From assembly GCA_021845725.1 (NCBI GenBank), contig JAJZVL010000001.1, positions 1 through 64,000 of the forward strand: 64,000 nt of DNA. Direction: 5' to 3'. Below are positions 30,201 to 32,407 of this stretch, piece after piece. Source of the stretch: Actinomycetes bacterium (lineage in GTDB: Bacteria; Actinomycetota; Acidimicrobiia; Acidimicrobiales; RAAP-2). The translations under genes were made by a program, and so were the position numbers. Each line of letters begins with the position of its first letter. The stretch's first letter is position 1. Under the pieces are notes generated by a model that saw nothing but the letters and a program-made list of their open reading frames with translations, did no database searches and had not been told where the DNA came from.

Positions 30201-31921
30201 TCACAGTCGTCATCTCGAGCGCCGGCTCGACGACCACGCTCCACGGGTTCACGACGAAGAGCACCGTGCCGCCCCCGTCGCCGACACTCTCGGCGACGCC
30301 CAGGTACGCCAACAACCAGAACCAGACAACATTCGTCGTCACCGTGAAGGGACAGGCCGGGAGCATCGCCGACATCGTGATCAGCGACAGCGCGACACCG
30401 ACCCCGGCGGTGCTGAACGGCATGGACGTGATCGGCCCGAGCGGCGTGCTGACCATGCCGTTCCAGGTCTCCCTGCTCGCCGAGGGCCCGCTCACCGTCT
30501 CGGTGACCCTCACCAACGGTTCGGGCAACAGCTCGCCCACGACCTGGAAGGTGCTGAAGGACACCGCGCCGCCGCCGCTCACGGTCTCGGCGCCGCCCTA
30601 CGTCAACCTGGCGAACGAGTCGAACTACCAGGTCCTCATCAGCGGCGCCAAGTTCGCGACAGTCTCGATCTCGGCGTCCGACGGGACGACCACGCTCACC
30701 GACTCGGGCTGGCTCAACGGGAGCATGACCTGGCTCACCAGCAAGTGGAACCTCTCCACGCTCCATGACGGGCCCATCACCCTCACGGTCGAAGAGACCG
30801 ACCCCTACGGCAACGTCGTCGTGAGGACGTACCAGGTCACCAAGACAACCAGGCGACCCGGGTCCCCGACCGTGGCGCTCACACCGGCGAGCGACAGTGG
30901 CCCGTCGAGCACCGACTACATCACCAACGTGGCCACGCCGAGCTTCCTCGTCACCCCCGGGGCGACAGCGGTCTCCACGACGGTCTACGTGAACGGCGTC
31001 CCCTACACCGGCCAGGCGCTCGGCACCGGCACCTACACCGTGACGGCGGTCAGCGACAACGTGGCCGGGAACCCCTCCTACGTGGCAGACGCGCCGAAGA
31101 CCCTCGTGATCGACACCAACCCGCCGACGGGGAGCTTCAGCGTGAAGGGGACGACGCTCGGCGGCGTCACCTACACGGACGACCCGGCGCTCTCCCTGTC
31201 GCTCGCCTTCTCCGGGGCTCCGGCGGGCCTCTACCAGATGGCCTTCTCGACCGACGGCGGCGCCACCTTCGGCACGGCGCTCGCCTACGCGACGAGCGGC
31301 GTCGTCAGCCTGCCGGAAGCCACAGGGACCTACACCGTCGCAGTCTCCGTCACCGACCTGGCAGGGAACGCGGCCGTCTTCAGCGCGGTCGTCGACCTGG
31401 TGAGGAGCGCCGCCACGATCTCCTACACGCTCACCGCGCCGACCAACGCCGGCTCCTACGACGTCGGCCAGCAGATCACGCTCACCGCCGCCGCCACCGC
31501 CGCCGACCCGGTCGTGTCGGTGAGCGCCACCTTGGATGGGAAGGCCTGGAGCCTCGGCGCCGCGCTCGACACCGCGACGCTGTCGGCCGGCGACCACACC
31601 CTGGACATCTCCGCCACCGACGCCGCCGGCAACGTCACCACCCAGACGCTGACCCTGGCCGTGCACGCCACCGTGGCCGGCCTGCTCGCCGGGGTCGACT
31701 ACGGCGCCGCCCAGCGGTACATCACGTCGTCGACAGCGCTCACGGTGCTCGAGACAGCCCTCGCCAAGGCCCAGCGCGCGGTCAGCGCCCACGAGACAGC
31801 CGCAGCGATCACCGACCTGAAGCAGTTCGTGGGCGACCTGACCAAGTACAAGAAGGTCATTGCCCCCTCCTACGCCAGCCTGCTCGCCGGCTGGGCCGAC
31901 GACCTGATCGCGCGGCTGTAG
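2..31921 (+). CDS. Giant multidomain surface/adhesin-like protein (5' end outside window)
   Basis: The frame is open from base 2 to the TAG at 31919-31921, so at least 10,639 residues are encoded and the true start lies upstream; GTG 284 is only an internal codon. Order seen: Thr/Pro linker (2-265), a short NGGPGND motif near 435, beta-strand repeats (about 840-13700) of the type GVGVAVNV...AxIGxGAxV, inserted carbohydrate-binding-like modules, a recurring VxYxxGGGxxIxGLT module, RTX-type GGxGND repeats (about 20270-29620), Calx-beta-like segments (21170-23540), a Thr/Pro/His linker (27950-28105), Ig-like domains and a FIMAH-like helical end. Such proteins are usually exported adhesins or matrix proteins; that role is inferred. 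No LPXTG motif or C-terminal membrane anchor is visible. ACA is unusually common among Thr codons. The next intact gene, a cell-wall-bound peptidase, lies about 490 bp downstream. Confidence 0.9.
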   Translation, partial: TTTPTTTTTSGTPTTTTPTTTTSGTPTTATPTTTTSGTPTTTTPTTTTSGTPTTTTPTTTTSGTPTTTTPTTTTSGTPTTTTTSGTPTPASNWTVTGTTATYQVPAGEVLVGDLGYNATTKTIELVAPSGAADGISASGLTAVVVNGGPGNDQLGIAGGTFPVPVTVNGEGGTNTLFGPAGSSTWTLTGADSGTVAGVAFSGFQDLIGAAGYAATFVLQPGGSASYVDGGGSGILEVNGSQSFTDEATGPHSGTVVVGGVPVGYAGMAPITVSGAPTVTITGTGTDNLTVSQTGSTVTVSTTTVSIESVTFSTTGLAKATINGNGNKESITFTTALALSGATLDVKVAKITVLNVAISTTGTVDLTATATDNGSSTLTVFTPAKPKASITLTGATLSAGTITLAASATSTPKASGHLNVVVVTATATVSVANSTIESTGNVTVSSSSHVTATATSAGSTYQGAWSASTTYAKTVTVTKTTAIYTSQAATNTGHTPKATTAGTYWKPASGSKDAAASAVAVTSDASSTLSGTTTFNVGGKFSLTSTNAVTMNTIGNASGSGDGAGVAVGVLVESTKSEITATSSGSTAASLTVEATATNNLKTTAKASVGGATSDTQSPDATTNPHSTNQNAPTVPSGNANTSTGAISVGGALAFSYLGDTTVAAIAPTTGSFGLTTTKAAGIGIHATTSNSVATTGNGSTNKAASTGVGVGIAVNVAKDTTRAYLAGTQALTTSAVDVSTGGSTQPSADTFKASATSGLGDPKTVAFKGSFALNVVTVDHTASISPSASIALGRSVGPATVTLSSTHTTTSDTKAVPKEKVFDPKTAVGPDHHTITLPYKVTTLKTGTTLVYSNGGGTDIGGLATGGTYYAFTVKTGTTPHPSFKLAAGATKPKPTTAKPTTTALYLTTTTTTGDEQSLLPAEKVSGVGVGLGVAVNVVNDTGQATIGTAATLTGAKNLTLEATTVDTMGTEAASGSEGGVAITPVVAVSISNVQTHADLGTAPSASSPLVLAGTLSATGTQSATVTTSAKGNTTGATAAIGASVAVTVATHTVTAQTHRSVTAHGAVGFTANGSSTTTSIARAGVDGADKTTKSSPNTQGNAQLSQAKSDASNDSASGPSTTATPSASTGSGGVSVAAAAAFNIVTSTSDASLPSGSTITSTGAVTLASSNSTHASANGDGEAATEGGSAAVGVGVGVNLAKVHNTADLTPGSSVVADGLSLRAETRTVSGNSTDSFDAESTSGAGGGSVANVSGSVAINIFAVTTSARLLSKSTGSTASSATAATGTVSLTAGSSVAATAHADQARNTFNPATDVTGTTTTTLHPYKNAIYLSQALIKGTGSPLKSGTPIAYHTGGGKPIGGLTDSNLKTTPKYCAIVLSATAIQIAKCTAKTTPISLEPTRATGTDQMIEIRTTPAPKLGLGASFAMNLDNQTTLAGLQNDTTLTGGRNVTVIATDTNTATTEADGGAGAGGEVTLAPSVALVITNVTTDALLGTGTGLDVSTNGGSVTVRATQAAATTSTARGDVEGEKVGVAISLPIAVVTDHVRASTARNIDASGSVLFDASGSSFNAGTAYASATGGPSTKGTVNSQVTAQRTAGNTADQKNTGYTQNASKTPTAGDSSTGGASLSAAGGVVVLIVTTTSRASLTDVTVTSATGSVSLESSANTHSVGTGRGTSATKAKVGIGAGVVVNDVSVSNEALTGASTITADGLTVEATGTTVTVTKTKTKKTKTTTETVSSTAVSGASNATKVVVAGALAINIVSERTIAEVTSGSTVDAGTGNVTVKAVQKESDTATATSKASGGKTAVGVGASVAVQVLTPTVTTAEIGTTAAVIGGSSVEVTATSTRTVATTVHAGTSGGKVAVSPAVALVVDVGDATTARIGRSATPLHPTGTVTVKASHSVDLTKSTATATAATTKVGVGADVVLPLVVGWTTTAQLDRSTTATAVTVSASSTAKSAATAKASAKGNKSSGKSADTTSHTTVATDPNAGKKGATGVGATGPNASTAASKGSSSSGGQTGASSSGVGVAAAIAIVWLTTSTTASIGTNVTVDATNNPVTVTAQDFTAATAKGTGTADLTKLTTTTTGQSSQTAIGAAVGFNYLNVRNDASIGSKAHVTGVGVKVSASTPKTSTHTTAPKQIDVIAWGLAAAGGKSDPGVAGSVGLNVVIYHTSATIGTGAQVTSGAGVTVLALAPFGLQDIAASGALAKTGSAVGAAIAVNVLEPLSTAASIDSTTATRTSVNATTGITVSATSRLVPLKITFGFLRLTSVPSFIQTVAKTVETAFPPVSSIAIAGGAGTTSKVALGGSFIVDVLTLSTTASIGTGAEIDQRTHGTSTQSLTVAAKDDTGLWNLAGGIGLTDGTAGVGFAVIVDVVTKNVAATMGSDVTATLGGDVAVEASSTEQAFEIAASAGVGTSKAGVAGSIIADVYDQGSGTPGTDASIGGSATAATGSSVHAKGNLLVSAVDNTYNPNGNPVSSTPDKFGLYSGAVAFGGKAGVGASAAVLVRTSRVHAKIGTHDDVSGLATGKSTSTAGVKVNAAQTGNVFLLAVGGAGGTSAGIAGSATIDVLTDSTIASIGTTTTVNDPNTGAGTTQSVSVTATDHTTLLDVAGELAVGSSAGVGAGVDAQVVTKDTEASIGGNDQVYATRNVLVIATSSMDLKSIAVGGTFGGDAGITLNAGVIVINVTTKATIGADAFVTAGGSVVVSATDGLQLDVIAGSLAGSSTAAVGAAAAVPIVTKHVEALVCTGATVNAAGGGAGYTVVTGTTTSTPTIRFDPGGKATAAAGYPATTVGKTIVRGDAVDLPFTPGTVYKDGEKVIYTNGGGNNITGLTGGKGSTPGQTYYIIFAPDVCAHCVYLQTLANAPHGPPFSKTTVIAISAPAPGITTESQRFVPATEAGVARDTSPRFRPSDYTASTNDFVLPYKVRTFSTTASHPTPVVYSDGGGTPITGLTDGGVYYAVKVGTASTTRPEIQLYERPATTRTTTSPHYVPLTGLSATKAITAKSNSQSIVKQGTQPSANAQTENPATSTPTTTAVHGVAVSATNSDNLATVGVSAAISGSAGVALSGSVAVLTVTTIAHIGDTAKIDCATSTCRTTTGTQSVTVNASDHFHQLGIAATLAVGGDAGVGAGAAVRVVKLTTEATVGSGTTIRAARTVTLSASTSDSVVSVAAGAAGGTVGVAGTADVTVLTDTTQATTATAVTIHAGGSVGVAAKDDTSLTTVDASLAAGYVGVGASVGVVIAKKTTTAAIGNHDVVSGYSGVRVDATTTEHVFGLAASVGGGFVGAAGGVGVHLLTTTTTASIGTTTTIDAPGTGSSTQSVVVTARDDLHSLTIAGGAAGGFVGVSGGVDIGVADTSVAAVVGNGTAVYAQKNVDVSATSLQHVATYALGLAGGVVGVTGSVSVWTVGTAPSSKFTTASGGPTKGTWSPTATYTKGDRVTYQGTTYADKSSTQIKGTPSNPSPKTDTGQWQTAQTALGYSAKKPPPTWSSTKSYSKTTTVTYTGKVYVAKKTVGASSTPPPSDPTVWSVGSSGGTGNSATDAGAVANGGGAYQGILGGSSGTTDGTWSATTSYQEGDIVSYDAASYEAKTSITGTSSNAAPATDPSRWEQISSSAVRGNQRLSAADATASSGITGLPGTDAINRALSATTVPQGTSAYVGGTIVVGGHVHVTANDKLTLTGVAGTAAGGLGALGASILVLNVQAPVDAGVGPGASIQAGATSTGDVAVSAHTTETVFGLAFAGEAGIVAIGAQVVVINDSSSQHAHVDSGAKVTQAGGGLTVTASARRKVTALAVGGALAGVAAGASVGVVNVSGDTCATVGSEGNGTGHNPCTTNGSVTLGTASAGRSVSTLEVTASDTLPVTAKVYSVEAGVGAGIGGAVAVVTLTGRTAASSDASGQVGSGGETVKATGRHHVTTTTLSISTGAGLALGLTVAKATDGRATKAEVTGGWISTSGPLDVSATASNTATSSAPGGSAGGVSIVAMLPFAIVSGTTTAALDGSVTGASSVDVAARADNVAKATAIVVSLSIGGVSGAFADAQVTTGASIDAAIGSAATVSAQTTITVSAATRTTGDKATADAKGGSGGLVLSGSVMVATATIGGAVRAQMDGHITSGTALTLSATGVHAARATTLVISGSFGFSGAGARAGAVITSDAVVEAGGTGGSIHVSGTVTDTATGTSTATAVSDVGSAGLLSIGVAEPIATISGAVEAQLASTIKEAAQVTVTATERNTATATAVPVSVGLFSGSGAKATATISATATSYASVSGRVTVTGTGAVDVTAHDHNLAKAHTDTVSAGGISVSAVDATATDDGGASASFGGTLVSAGQLSLVAGGRATAGTTNVATATITLLSIGLGAGGGTHSKATVGGTTEAFIASNTTIDGSNSTAGTAVSLTANEKATARSHSTGGAGGAVGVAVIESSGTASPTVEAYLGSTVTFGTATARAGSLSLSATGAVGTNVVASSGTGGIVSAGGTTATSTVAPHLDAYLGTTDHLLLDGTLTVTARLTYAEGHSKATSYGGGVVQVGAANAHATSSPTVHAYVTSGTTVVAGGNVIVDAELLSQPTTKLGCTNHGTTTVNCFYAGTPTVDQAKGTITFRESGLITGDTVVYTAPAGGAIPGLTSGDTYTVVVLTANTVQFGDVFPVATVTAGGIPSGNPGGAGIDPSRAMIRFATPDHFATGDVVELTGTHVGGLTLTQPYYVRVIDPYTIEVYSTSALAETSGVTVVPFTPSSTTTSCTKVTSCTGTLRITGNKIEASTVPSSLANTTRVTYEAPPPLTFTRTLVDVKPNPTTRVTVTVTVSGTKVKRKAPAPTSTAHDIIVAPFTHGTTPSTVTKHPDGVFRGEKVVYETTSSSPVGGLTPGAAYYVIPDGTYAVQLASSYTDAFTHNKHKCGTTTKATCWTSPVVITITAPSGYTGVQELVPAPIAGLENGLTYTIATRTKTAFELKLGTAVVTLCSGDPHCPKDAGGDNAVETNVYHAAAGDRFFAAGVALTAPSTSSGVTFTPRSAVAGSQIHAANSFTAGEKVTYKAPTPLVFTNSSVDATTRSIAVPTTGLFTGEKVVYQSLQPTTATKKKLVLTTTPGTSLKGLTNDATYYLIVQTGAVALSASYTGALTSAAIPISAPANTNATVTQQLLPSPLSGLFAGATYEVATPTPTSFSLETTTGAAITPCSGDSHCPADTGGDVHGGDQLVPAQKPVDTVRLAFYKTATEKSTTTLPDVPNFLYASCSITRPSTCVSLRSVNPPSGNGVTSAVANGGGGGFVAVTVPSAKVTNTPTVQAYAAGASITATGDVTVTSTSDTHDSATTDNGSGGFISVAKVTSTITIGHNVSYAYVGHRLTSSLISGDTGTTSATYITGEGSTITAGGAVTIRSSTADATTISATSTSGGLGGASIADAQTTVKDYAASAIGAEASVTGQTVAIDTSSGGTHHGSATSTFIAFAGGATASEHNDVTSYDSAFVEGNTTTTSPTRVTGHDGVDVRAYHATLSSTDSSTGTCYCLFGGGGSPHGSTLQAHNTSSGHKGAVVTTAPRFLQGVNESTTTPETPLYHTLSSTRTRKEQLALYVEANRGPGVTSGVHTTNKIFWSSDVNIYSGPSPYLLINKTGKVTKAVNVTINCTTPTTSTTCAKYPKHGTSFNGTVADIVNNDVGDVYMTAGGGTIKGGKTVDTHHWGTFTMRQNFTSVTLINTSTTPMTVDNIFVFTPTSQPKVTLDAGTVTFAKSATSHGFTIDQTITPTLVTIQGNSAADITLNGTINNPVGQTEIVDTGGSILATTVRGETSTHTHTSLIITSRLTITAETGSIGSASQTLVGSVTSGSASLTATGSDFTPQDVGLPISGTGVPAGAVILKVTSTTEVTMSMKATGTYPSASIVISGDGNYVNVDMVQYSTTPALKLTLTPSAGTSINLDLLTWIREAIIPSPTKTAPYVVEMSPFTAGNSINVRLRPTEKGTGTRKLPGVTVRNSTSSTLNGHNPYYDYYEPNSGTRGTFPIGVFGSTPKKVPSTYTFSLLDAGKAVTPAGRAVTPGSIDVFAATPQPTPTPTPTGTPAPNGNRIDIAGTVEVWHGGNVNTDTNGFVTLTEAAGVNAGDLRAGRIESTDTTVTLTAPGSIFDAPPTASSTSYPAPTPGDSTPATNPDVIGVKVTLIAEHGSIGQNSNFLEIDTSVDRFGTLTARAPGVIRITQTDPITQTFPLSLVTATQRTSNLHVGLVTTCYGSSERTCSTISLATDQGSITDGHDTGNGGTTPNVQGDTIDLQALGGSIGGKVRTATTTKAAATRTTVTGTNDLKVWSAAGSACHTTATLLYQGAHYQNITTTARAVTANCDLAAQADTSVYVTQTQGPMNVLQALARHGNVRLTTTATGTLTNRIGSTRILWNSIFLLHSGSTLVVENSPETVPQGIVRAISGNATLRSANDIVTDPSSLILATTAGGTPGTGSTPTKDPSTPTDKTGNITIYGDVHPSGVETTPNPTPGYGTVIVLRGTITPGKGSAGTFGLTRVFGNTEADTIIFDRTHLGGETRAYGSATPTPAGQYAPAGDGSPAGKCPTTGQSSCNDTFIVNRLQSMVAQEASGLHDTLTLDGQAGSNTYDIFTSGSRFTTRNYVIDVLGTHAPTTGTDTLNVYGYDSYTTTSQRFNDTGVESGSGTSAVQYPTNDIFLLRGITTIPGESTARPGLYTETNTHAPQPAGFVALLHATLTKAEGITPGTGQPGIAASFGVERINYDSAMTGGLHVYGIGGNDYFAVDNNAANTYIDGGPGNDRFQVGQLYGLRRNTAATPTVTGSTPTHPTFNGSGTLAAENVFDVATVATTRGWLSRGNSYPLVIQGGTGNDTFTVYSNQAPVHLEGDTGNNLFIVRGFALAETTKTYGNIILPTGCSTISAPYCLPIPLTTNGYSTAASTDIKTGAGNNQVEYNMNAPLSVDGGTGFNKLVILGTEFADHIVVTATGVFGAGMSVSYTNIQVLEIDALQGNDTIDVLSTPPGVAVRVIGTTGSNQINVASDVIGNVYSQDINGTSSTIDNQLLTTNELYKDLTIPGVSVNVAQATQGQVIVTQHPGGTVVQETTTTKPQAARVPIGTIDTYTVRLASQPTSDVYVDVTAEPGLLQNRTATPSGDSILVATGTTPPARGSTETSSGFYIHTITDGAAANLPQRSLVLIFTPANWEIPQKVWVGAINSAKVTVTRVYEVSNSVLSTDPTYAHAEVTMVAVTKLGIAPAIDVTNLGNSNTPRTFTTPANFTDGVANGTTVFTSARAHFTLSDLGQPIVETDGTGHIPAGTVIVKVTSATTVTLSAAATAATAGATIHFELPSRLDGYASYRDGSATSGSTTFTSKTAGFNATDLGRPIVETDGKGAIPAGTTISAVTGPATVTLSTAAAATATTVAFALPARNTSNVVLEGSTTTQIVSHFGVTLASKPTSDVTVALTPGDARVTLTSTDSRFSVKTVPYRTGPTGVTGPTGGVYDVTFTPTDWNMPVVVEVTAFPQSAPLDPHDTFITAAVVTAATTGYGATTTHPAVNTTAHPFVVRVLDDNEAGGVVQSPTTMTVIKCGTTTCLSPGPGSSYSMRLTEAPTRTTTPTSAHKTTVTVALVTDGQTVVTPEATPTKRVAYRSVGGPSLKRLFQGDIAITGPAVSLATGSLLANFETSGFAAGQLIQITTVEHTTATSLGQFTITAVTPSTITLTSSAAATATTFTGVSISRVVNDGVFTGTVAFDVAKGTLTTADGSSWLTDGFVVGTLFELTGKSPLYKVESVTSTTASRPTDVLVVTPATIDPTTGAEMAGTLPFTGSGTATVSLQSWAASISFTSTNWYTPVTIPVVADPFFTVPVTQRDLLQFPKAPHLLSNIQGPLSVQGGPTNDVYGALTDAVMLPGETNAAPFGIGTQPTESQQVNVLNIFDDGSEQDSSGTLSSTSLTGFGMGKGLTFEKDPAYTSGGPTFGEPPVFPSGISFGSIAVAPTGRVSTNASLSTVQVVNLMLGSGNTHLTVTGSVVDGPYSQTTGKACTKANGEPCTFVQGGLTVVQGGGARQIVASSTTPTFLITTSLENASTVVTRTISETGYVWATHEFTKGQELLLTGVPVGTVTTVSGTTLTYRGVVTAGMTGHDVAATVAVFAPSISSTAAASAPFTYTTADSIRRTDLRSWTSLGFAVGQEITVDGVLAGTITGFGGITGNVLVYAPCATALCSVPTTGTTVDVFDPTATQVAYGGNRITVVGGGGPGPGLTPPMATLTVIEALKAPATSTNGTSAVSTLTRSTGSWITTGFLYSMVLTITGTAGWRVTAVSATTLTVSGAALTSKTQPVEISATGFAPSPLVVYGSTTQSGIWYSGNPYTMSGQVFGSTPFPNQVGGGSTTFIFPVADQFAHAGNNVINASKDFATVPETQVPSVGLVLYGGPGNDTILGSQAPDFIAGGSGNNTIYGERGDNILLGSDGVNVTVITRTVSFPTANRSVYPNADPLIAGRNLIYGNTPTGETTTDAYGNYNDIIFGAMGVVTQTTLTATIGKLRTAEKVSATLSATAATVNGIRVATLTCLTSCFTPTEVGLTVATAATVATAARHLSSGTVIVKLATTGKVAILSRNAATKGITVPTLPATVGPAYGYCRPSGTSSNSAYCAPSGTTAWGTPRLETLQTTGDVYGIASTEPYNHGNDTIYGSGGDSVIIGGDGTDNIQGGPGNNLIIGGSVALTRKNDTRLFTYKTLRFQTLSGTLLYTVTKTTGTGKALTDGVPQTDPTQTGTCFGATTHVNCHDWWGDFLSAGKRPTPTAKPGIELSVPLGAAGLPATYPMTLRDSTVKGADYIAGGPGSSMIFGESNTNIIQAHGSIDITDEGAGSAGNGSVTTGTVFGGAATCTFRRAPLGNRVGACRSSTNALLLNQSVDNYTALEYTSTGTFTVAVAGSFCTATTPKVCTAELAITRTDTQSWRDFGFAKGDTIDVNGLPVGVVVSLSGTHTQTMTVTAEAAPRGCAPTGSAALPCKLTTATVVATDGTAYVEGGRGNNTIFADEGQNTIIGGSSDLFGLTLPSERASGSNLIFGGSGANAGRSTPGLLPDPPAKGGAQGPTSRSVAGTAGLTTGAGSGQSSLVGGTSAILGPVAGRTSTRGSTFTSTDVAAGSPTHPITGTPSGTLTGTAKPQTAANAACLNGRTATGTLDAVNCNLYPSKNAVWLNGGPLAGALGPGTYFFAVLVPSGQTTPNDTLGDVKNLSFQTGSGSGDAWTNREFTISSSGTVTYTGTHAFDAANGRIQAMPYADTTNPGGVYILAICRVPATATATATGAPGVDPASCKYDAFKVRVSVPSTPTTPPPTTHRTTTPGTHPHHTTATTPHTPSPGTGGRGTTPTKTRPRTTSSTAIANLEAHDANVIVANNGDVVTAVGAGGTVGKAPAGGTLSPLGFLTFNYDLYGNPGATEWIVPRAVTRLDYTLGGPDLAHQAGPLVTGSAATNGVGDIGGHPETVTGVRLQKGSEIHATSGAAFIYGGPADTVIYGGGQNDTILLGYGDNWVSGGRGDQCIVASGQCLASRNSTTYGEPLYGISKLAAVTQLIATPGNVQTAMINVTGSLKYTAYMWPYSVNPTTSFTNPTWADGCKTNTACPPYWDRYGHNVIYGGWGSDSIHGGPGDSAISGAEAPTYAFTDNFSNTCTFSATAPTGERCTPTDVHQLNKAAIRSDWYHPYNPGNVLGWTTPTTHHGPNPPDGKFKMFTGTDPRRKVMLTSTGALCKWGTGYAAPTRTKAGCLPWIMDYTPADLAVEPVNTTWANGTYGPTPWSGTDVIFGDLGNDWIMGGQGRTQVFGGFGNDLIDLRATLTVDGGLNDGPVPNPITGTYGTPGWEGLAYGGAGQDIFFAGTAGDRLIDWVGNHNTYYVPFSNFGMPTVSRTLQPFLPQFLYALSKSDGADPLLGLRYGGAPTRNGEPFGELGLVLQHDAAWHTMMGPPFDKMPENLGGVGTDVPKTANTLPIGSSGVDTVSATASAGVLAFVTGMGAGLPSGTDATGATAVPFVVRGPVGATVTYSFRLHHTQVTGTGVVGKGGLFGATVDLATFKTGVVTVTVVISSAGSTTTLHGFTTKSTVPPPSPTLSATPRYANNQNQTTFVVTVKGQAGSIADIVISDSATPTPAVLNGMDVIGPSGVLTMPFQVSLLAEGPLTVSVTLTNGSGNSSPTTWKVLKDTAPPPLTVSAPPYVNLANESNYQVLISGAKFATVSISASDGTTTLTDSGWLNGSMTWLTSKWNLSTLHDGPITLTVEETDPYGNVVVRTYQVTKTTRRPGSPTVALTPASDSGPSSTDYITNVATPSFLVTPGATAVSTTVYVNGVPYTGQALGTGTYTVTAVSDNVAGNPSYVADAPKTLVIDTNPPTGSFSVKGTTLGGVTYTDDPALSLSLAFSGAPAGLYQMAFSTDGGATFGTALAYATSGVVSLPEATGTYTVAVSVTDLAGNAAVFSAVVDLVRSAATISYTLTAPTNAGSYDVGQQITLTAAATAADPVVSVSATLDGKAWSLGAALDTATLSAGDHTLDISATDAAGNVTTQTLTLAVHATVAGLLAGVDYGAAQRYITSSTALTVLETALAKAQRAVSAHETAAAITDLKQFVGDLTKYKKVIAPSYASLLAGWADDLIARL
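1376..1530 (+). other. CBM5/12-like module, first copy, inside the giant gene
   Basis: The encoded segment starts GAWSASTTYAKTVTV and ends GTYWKPAS, with the W-x-Y-x-V...Y...W spacing of small chitin-binding (ChtBD3, CBM5/12) modules. The GDxVxYxGxxY core is degenerate compared with the three copies near 10.3-10.9 kb. Confidence 0.5.
10312..10872 (+). other. Three CBM5/12-like modules inside the giant gene
   Basis: Three modules of about 47 residues lie at about 10312-10452, 10489-10629 and 10732-10872. Cores are TWSPTATYTKGDRVTYQG, TWSSTKSYSKTTTVTYTG and TWSATTSYQEGDIVSYD, each closing with a Trp (GQW, TVW, SRW). This is the usual layout of family 5/12 carbohydrate-binding modules, which bind chitin or related glycans. 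They sit between blocks of beta-strand repeats and could let the protein hold polysaccharide; binding itself is inferred. Confidence 0.65.
21776..22235 (+). repeat. Duplicated DLGxPIVxTDG module in the giant gene
   Basis: Two adjacent modules of about 72 residues (about 21776-21990 and 22015-22235) share GTTVFTS or GSTTFTS, then DLGxPIVETDGxGxIPAGT and a TVTLS strand. More distant relatives lie near 17500-17700 and 25610-25830. The adjacent pair is clearly a tandem duplication at the protein level. Confidence 0.7.
27950..28105 (+). other. Thr/Pro/His-rich linker inside the giant gene
   Basis: A low-complexity stretch of Thr, Pro and His (for example PTTPPPTTHRTTTPG) separates the RTX-bearing part from a further domain beginning IANLEAHDANVIVANNGD. 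It resembles the linker at the left edge but is His-rich and not a clean tandem repeat. Confidence 0.7.
30040..31918 (+). other. C-terminal Ig-like domains and FIMAH-like helical end
   Basis: From about 30040 the protein has several Ig-like beta domains with phrases such as LAEGPLTVSVTLTNGSGN, LHDGPITLTVEETDPYGN and VSVTDLAGNAAVF, typical of bacterial Ig-like repeats. The last 80 or so residues (from about 31670) are alpha-helical and Ala/Leu-rich, with spaced Tyr and Lys, resembling the FIMAH domain found at the end of large secreted proteins. No sorting motif or hydrophobic tail follows, so attachment is not explained by this end. Confidence 0.6.
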
Positions 31922-31949
31922 GCACGCCGCCCCGGCTTCGCTGGCTGGT

Positions 31950-32123
31950 GCGGCTTGGCTTCCTCGCCACCTGGGGGCGGGCCTCATGGTGATGCTGGCC
32001 GACACCGATGCCGGGTCCTTCAGCATCGCGGCGCAGTCGGGCGCCCGGTGGGCAGACCGCATCGCGCTGCCCGAGATCGTCCTCGTCTCCATCCTCTACG
32101 TGGCCCGAGAGATGACGGTGCGA
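31950..32123 (+). pseudogene. Decayed fragment of an NRAMP-family divalent-metal transporter
   Basis: In the frame of ATG 31986 the sequence reads LGAGLMVMLADTDAGSF, then IAAQSGARW and, after a hydrophobic stretch, YVAREMTVR. This matches the first conserved membrane segments of NRAMP/MntH-type transporters (GPGLMVMLADTDAGS...AAQSGA). The preceding VRLGFLA lies in a different frame (31948-31968), so a frameshift separates the two parts, and nothing recognisable continues after about 32123. The roughly 60 codons are far short of the 400 or so of the family. I read it as a relic of a deleted gene. A short novel ORF is possible but unlikely. Confidence 0.6.
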
Positions 32124-32407
32124 AAGCGCCCTGTTCCTTTCGACGATCGGCGCCCTGCTCTCAGGCGCTGTGCCTGATCGTGATCGCATTGGGGCTGTGC
32201 ATGGTCGCCGCCAGTTTCGGCCTGACGTGACCGCCGCGTTGGGGTCGGGTCGGACGGTCGGGGTCCCAGCTGGGTGAGGGCGAGACCCGACCGGGTGGAG
32301 GCGAGCTTCGAACCTGGAGCAGACTGAGCCTGGAGCAGATCGGCTGCCCAGGGCCGGGGAGGGCGAGGCCCCTTGTCATCTCGCTCCCAGCACGAGGAGA
32401 CAGGGTC

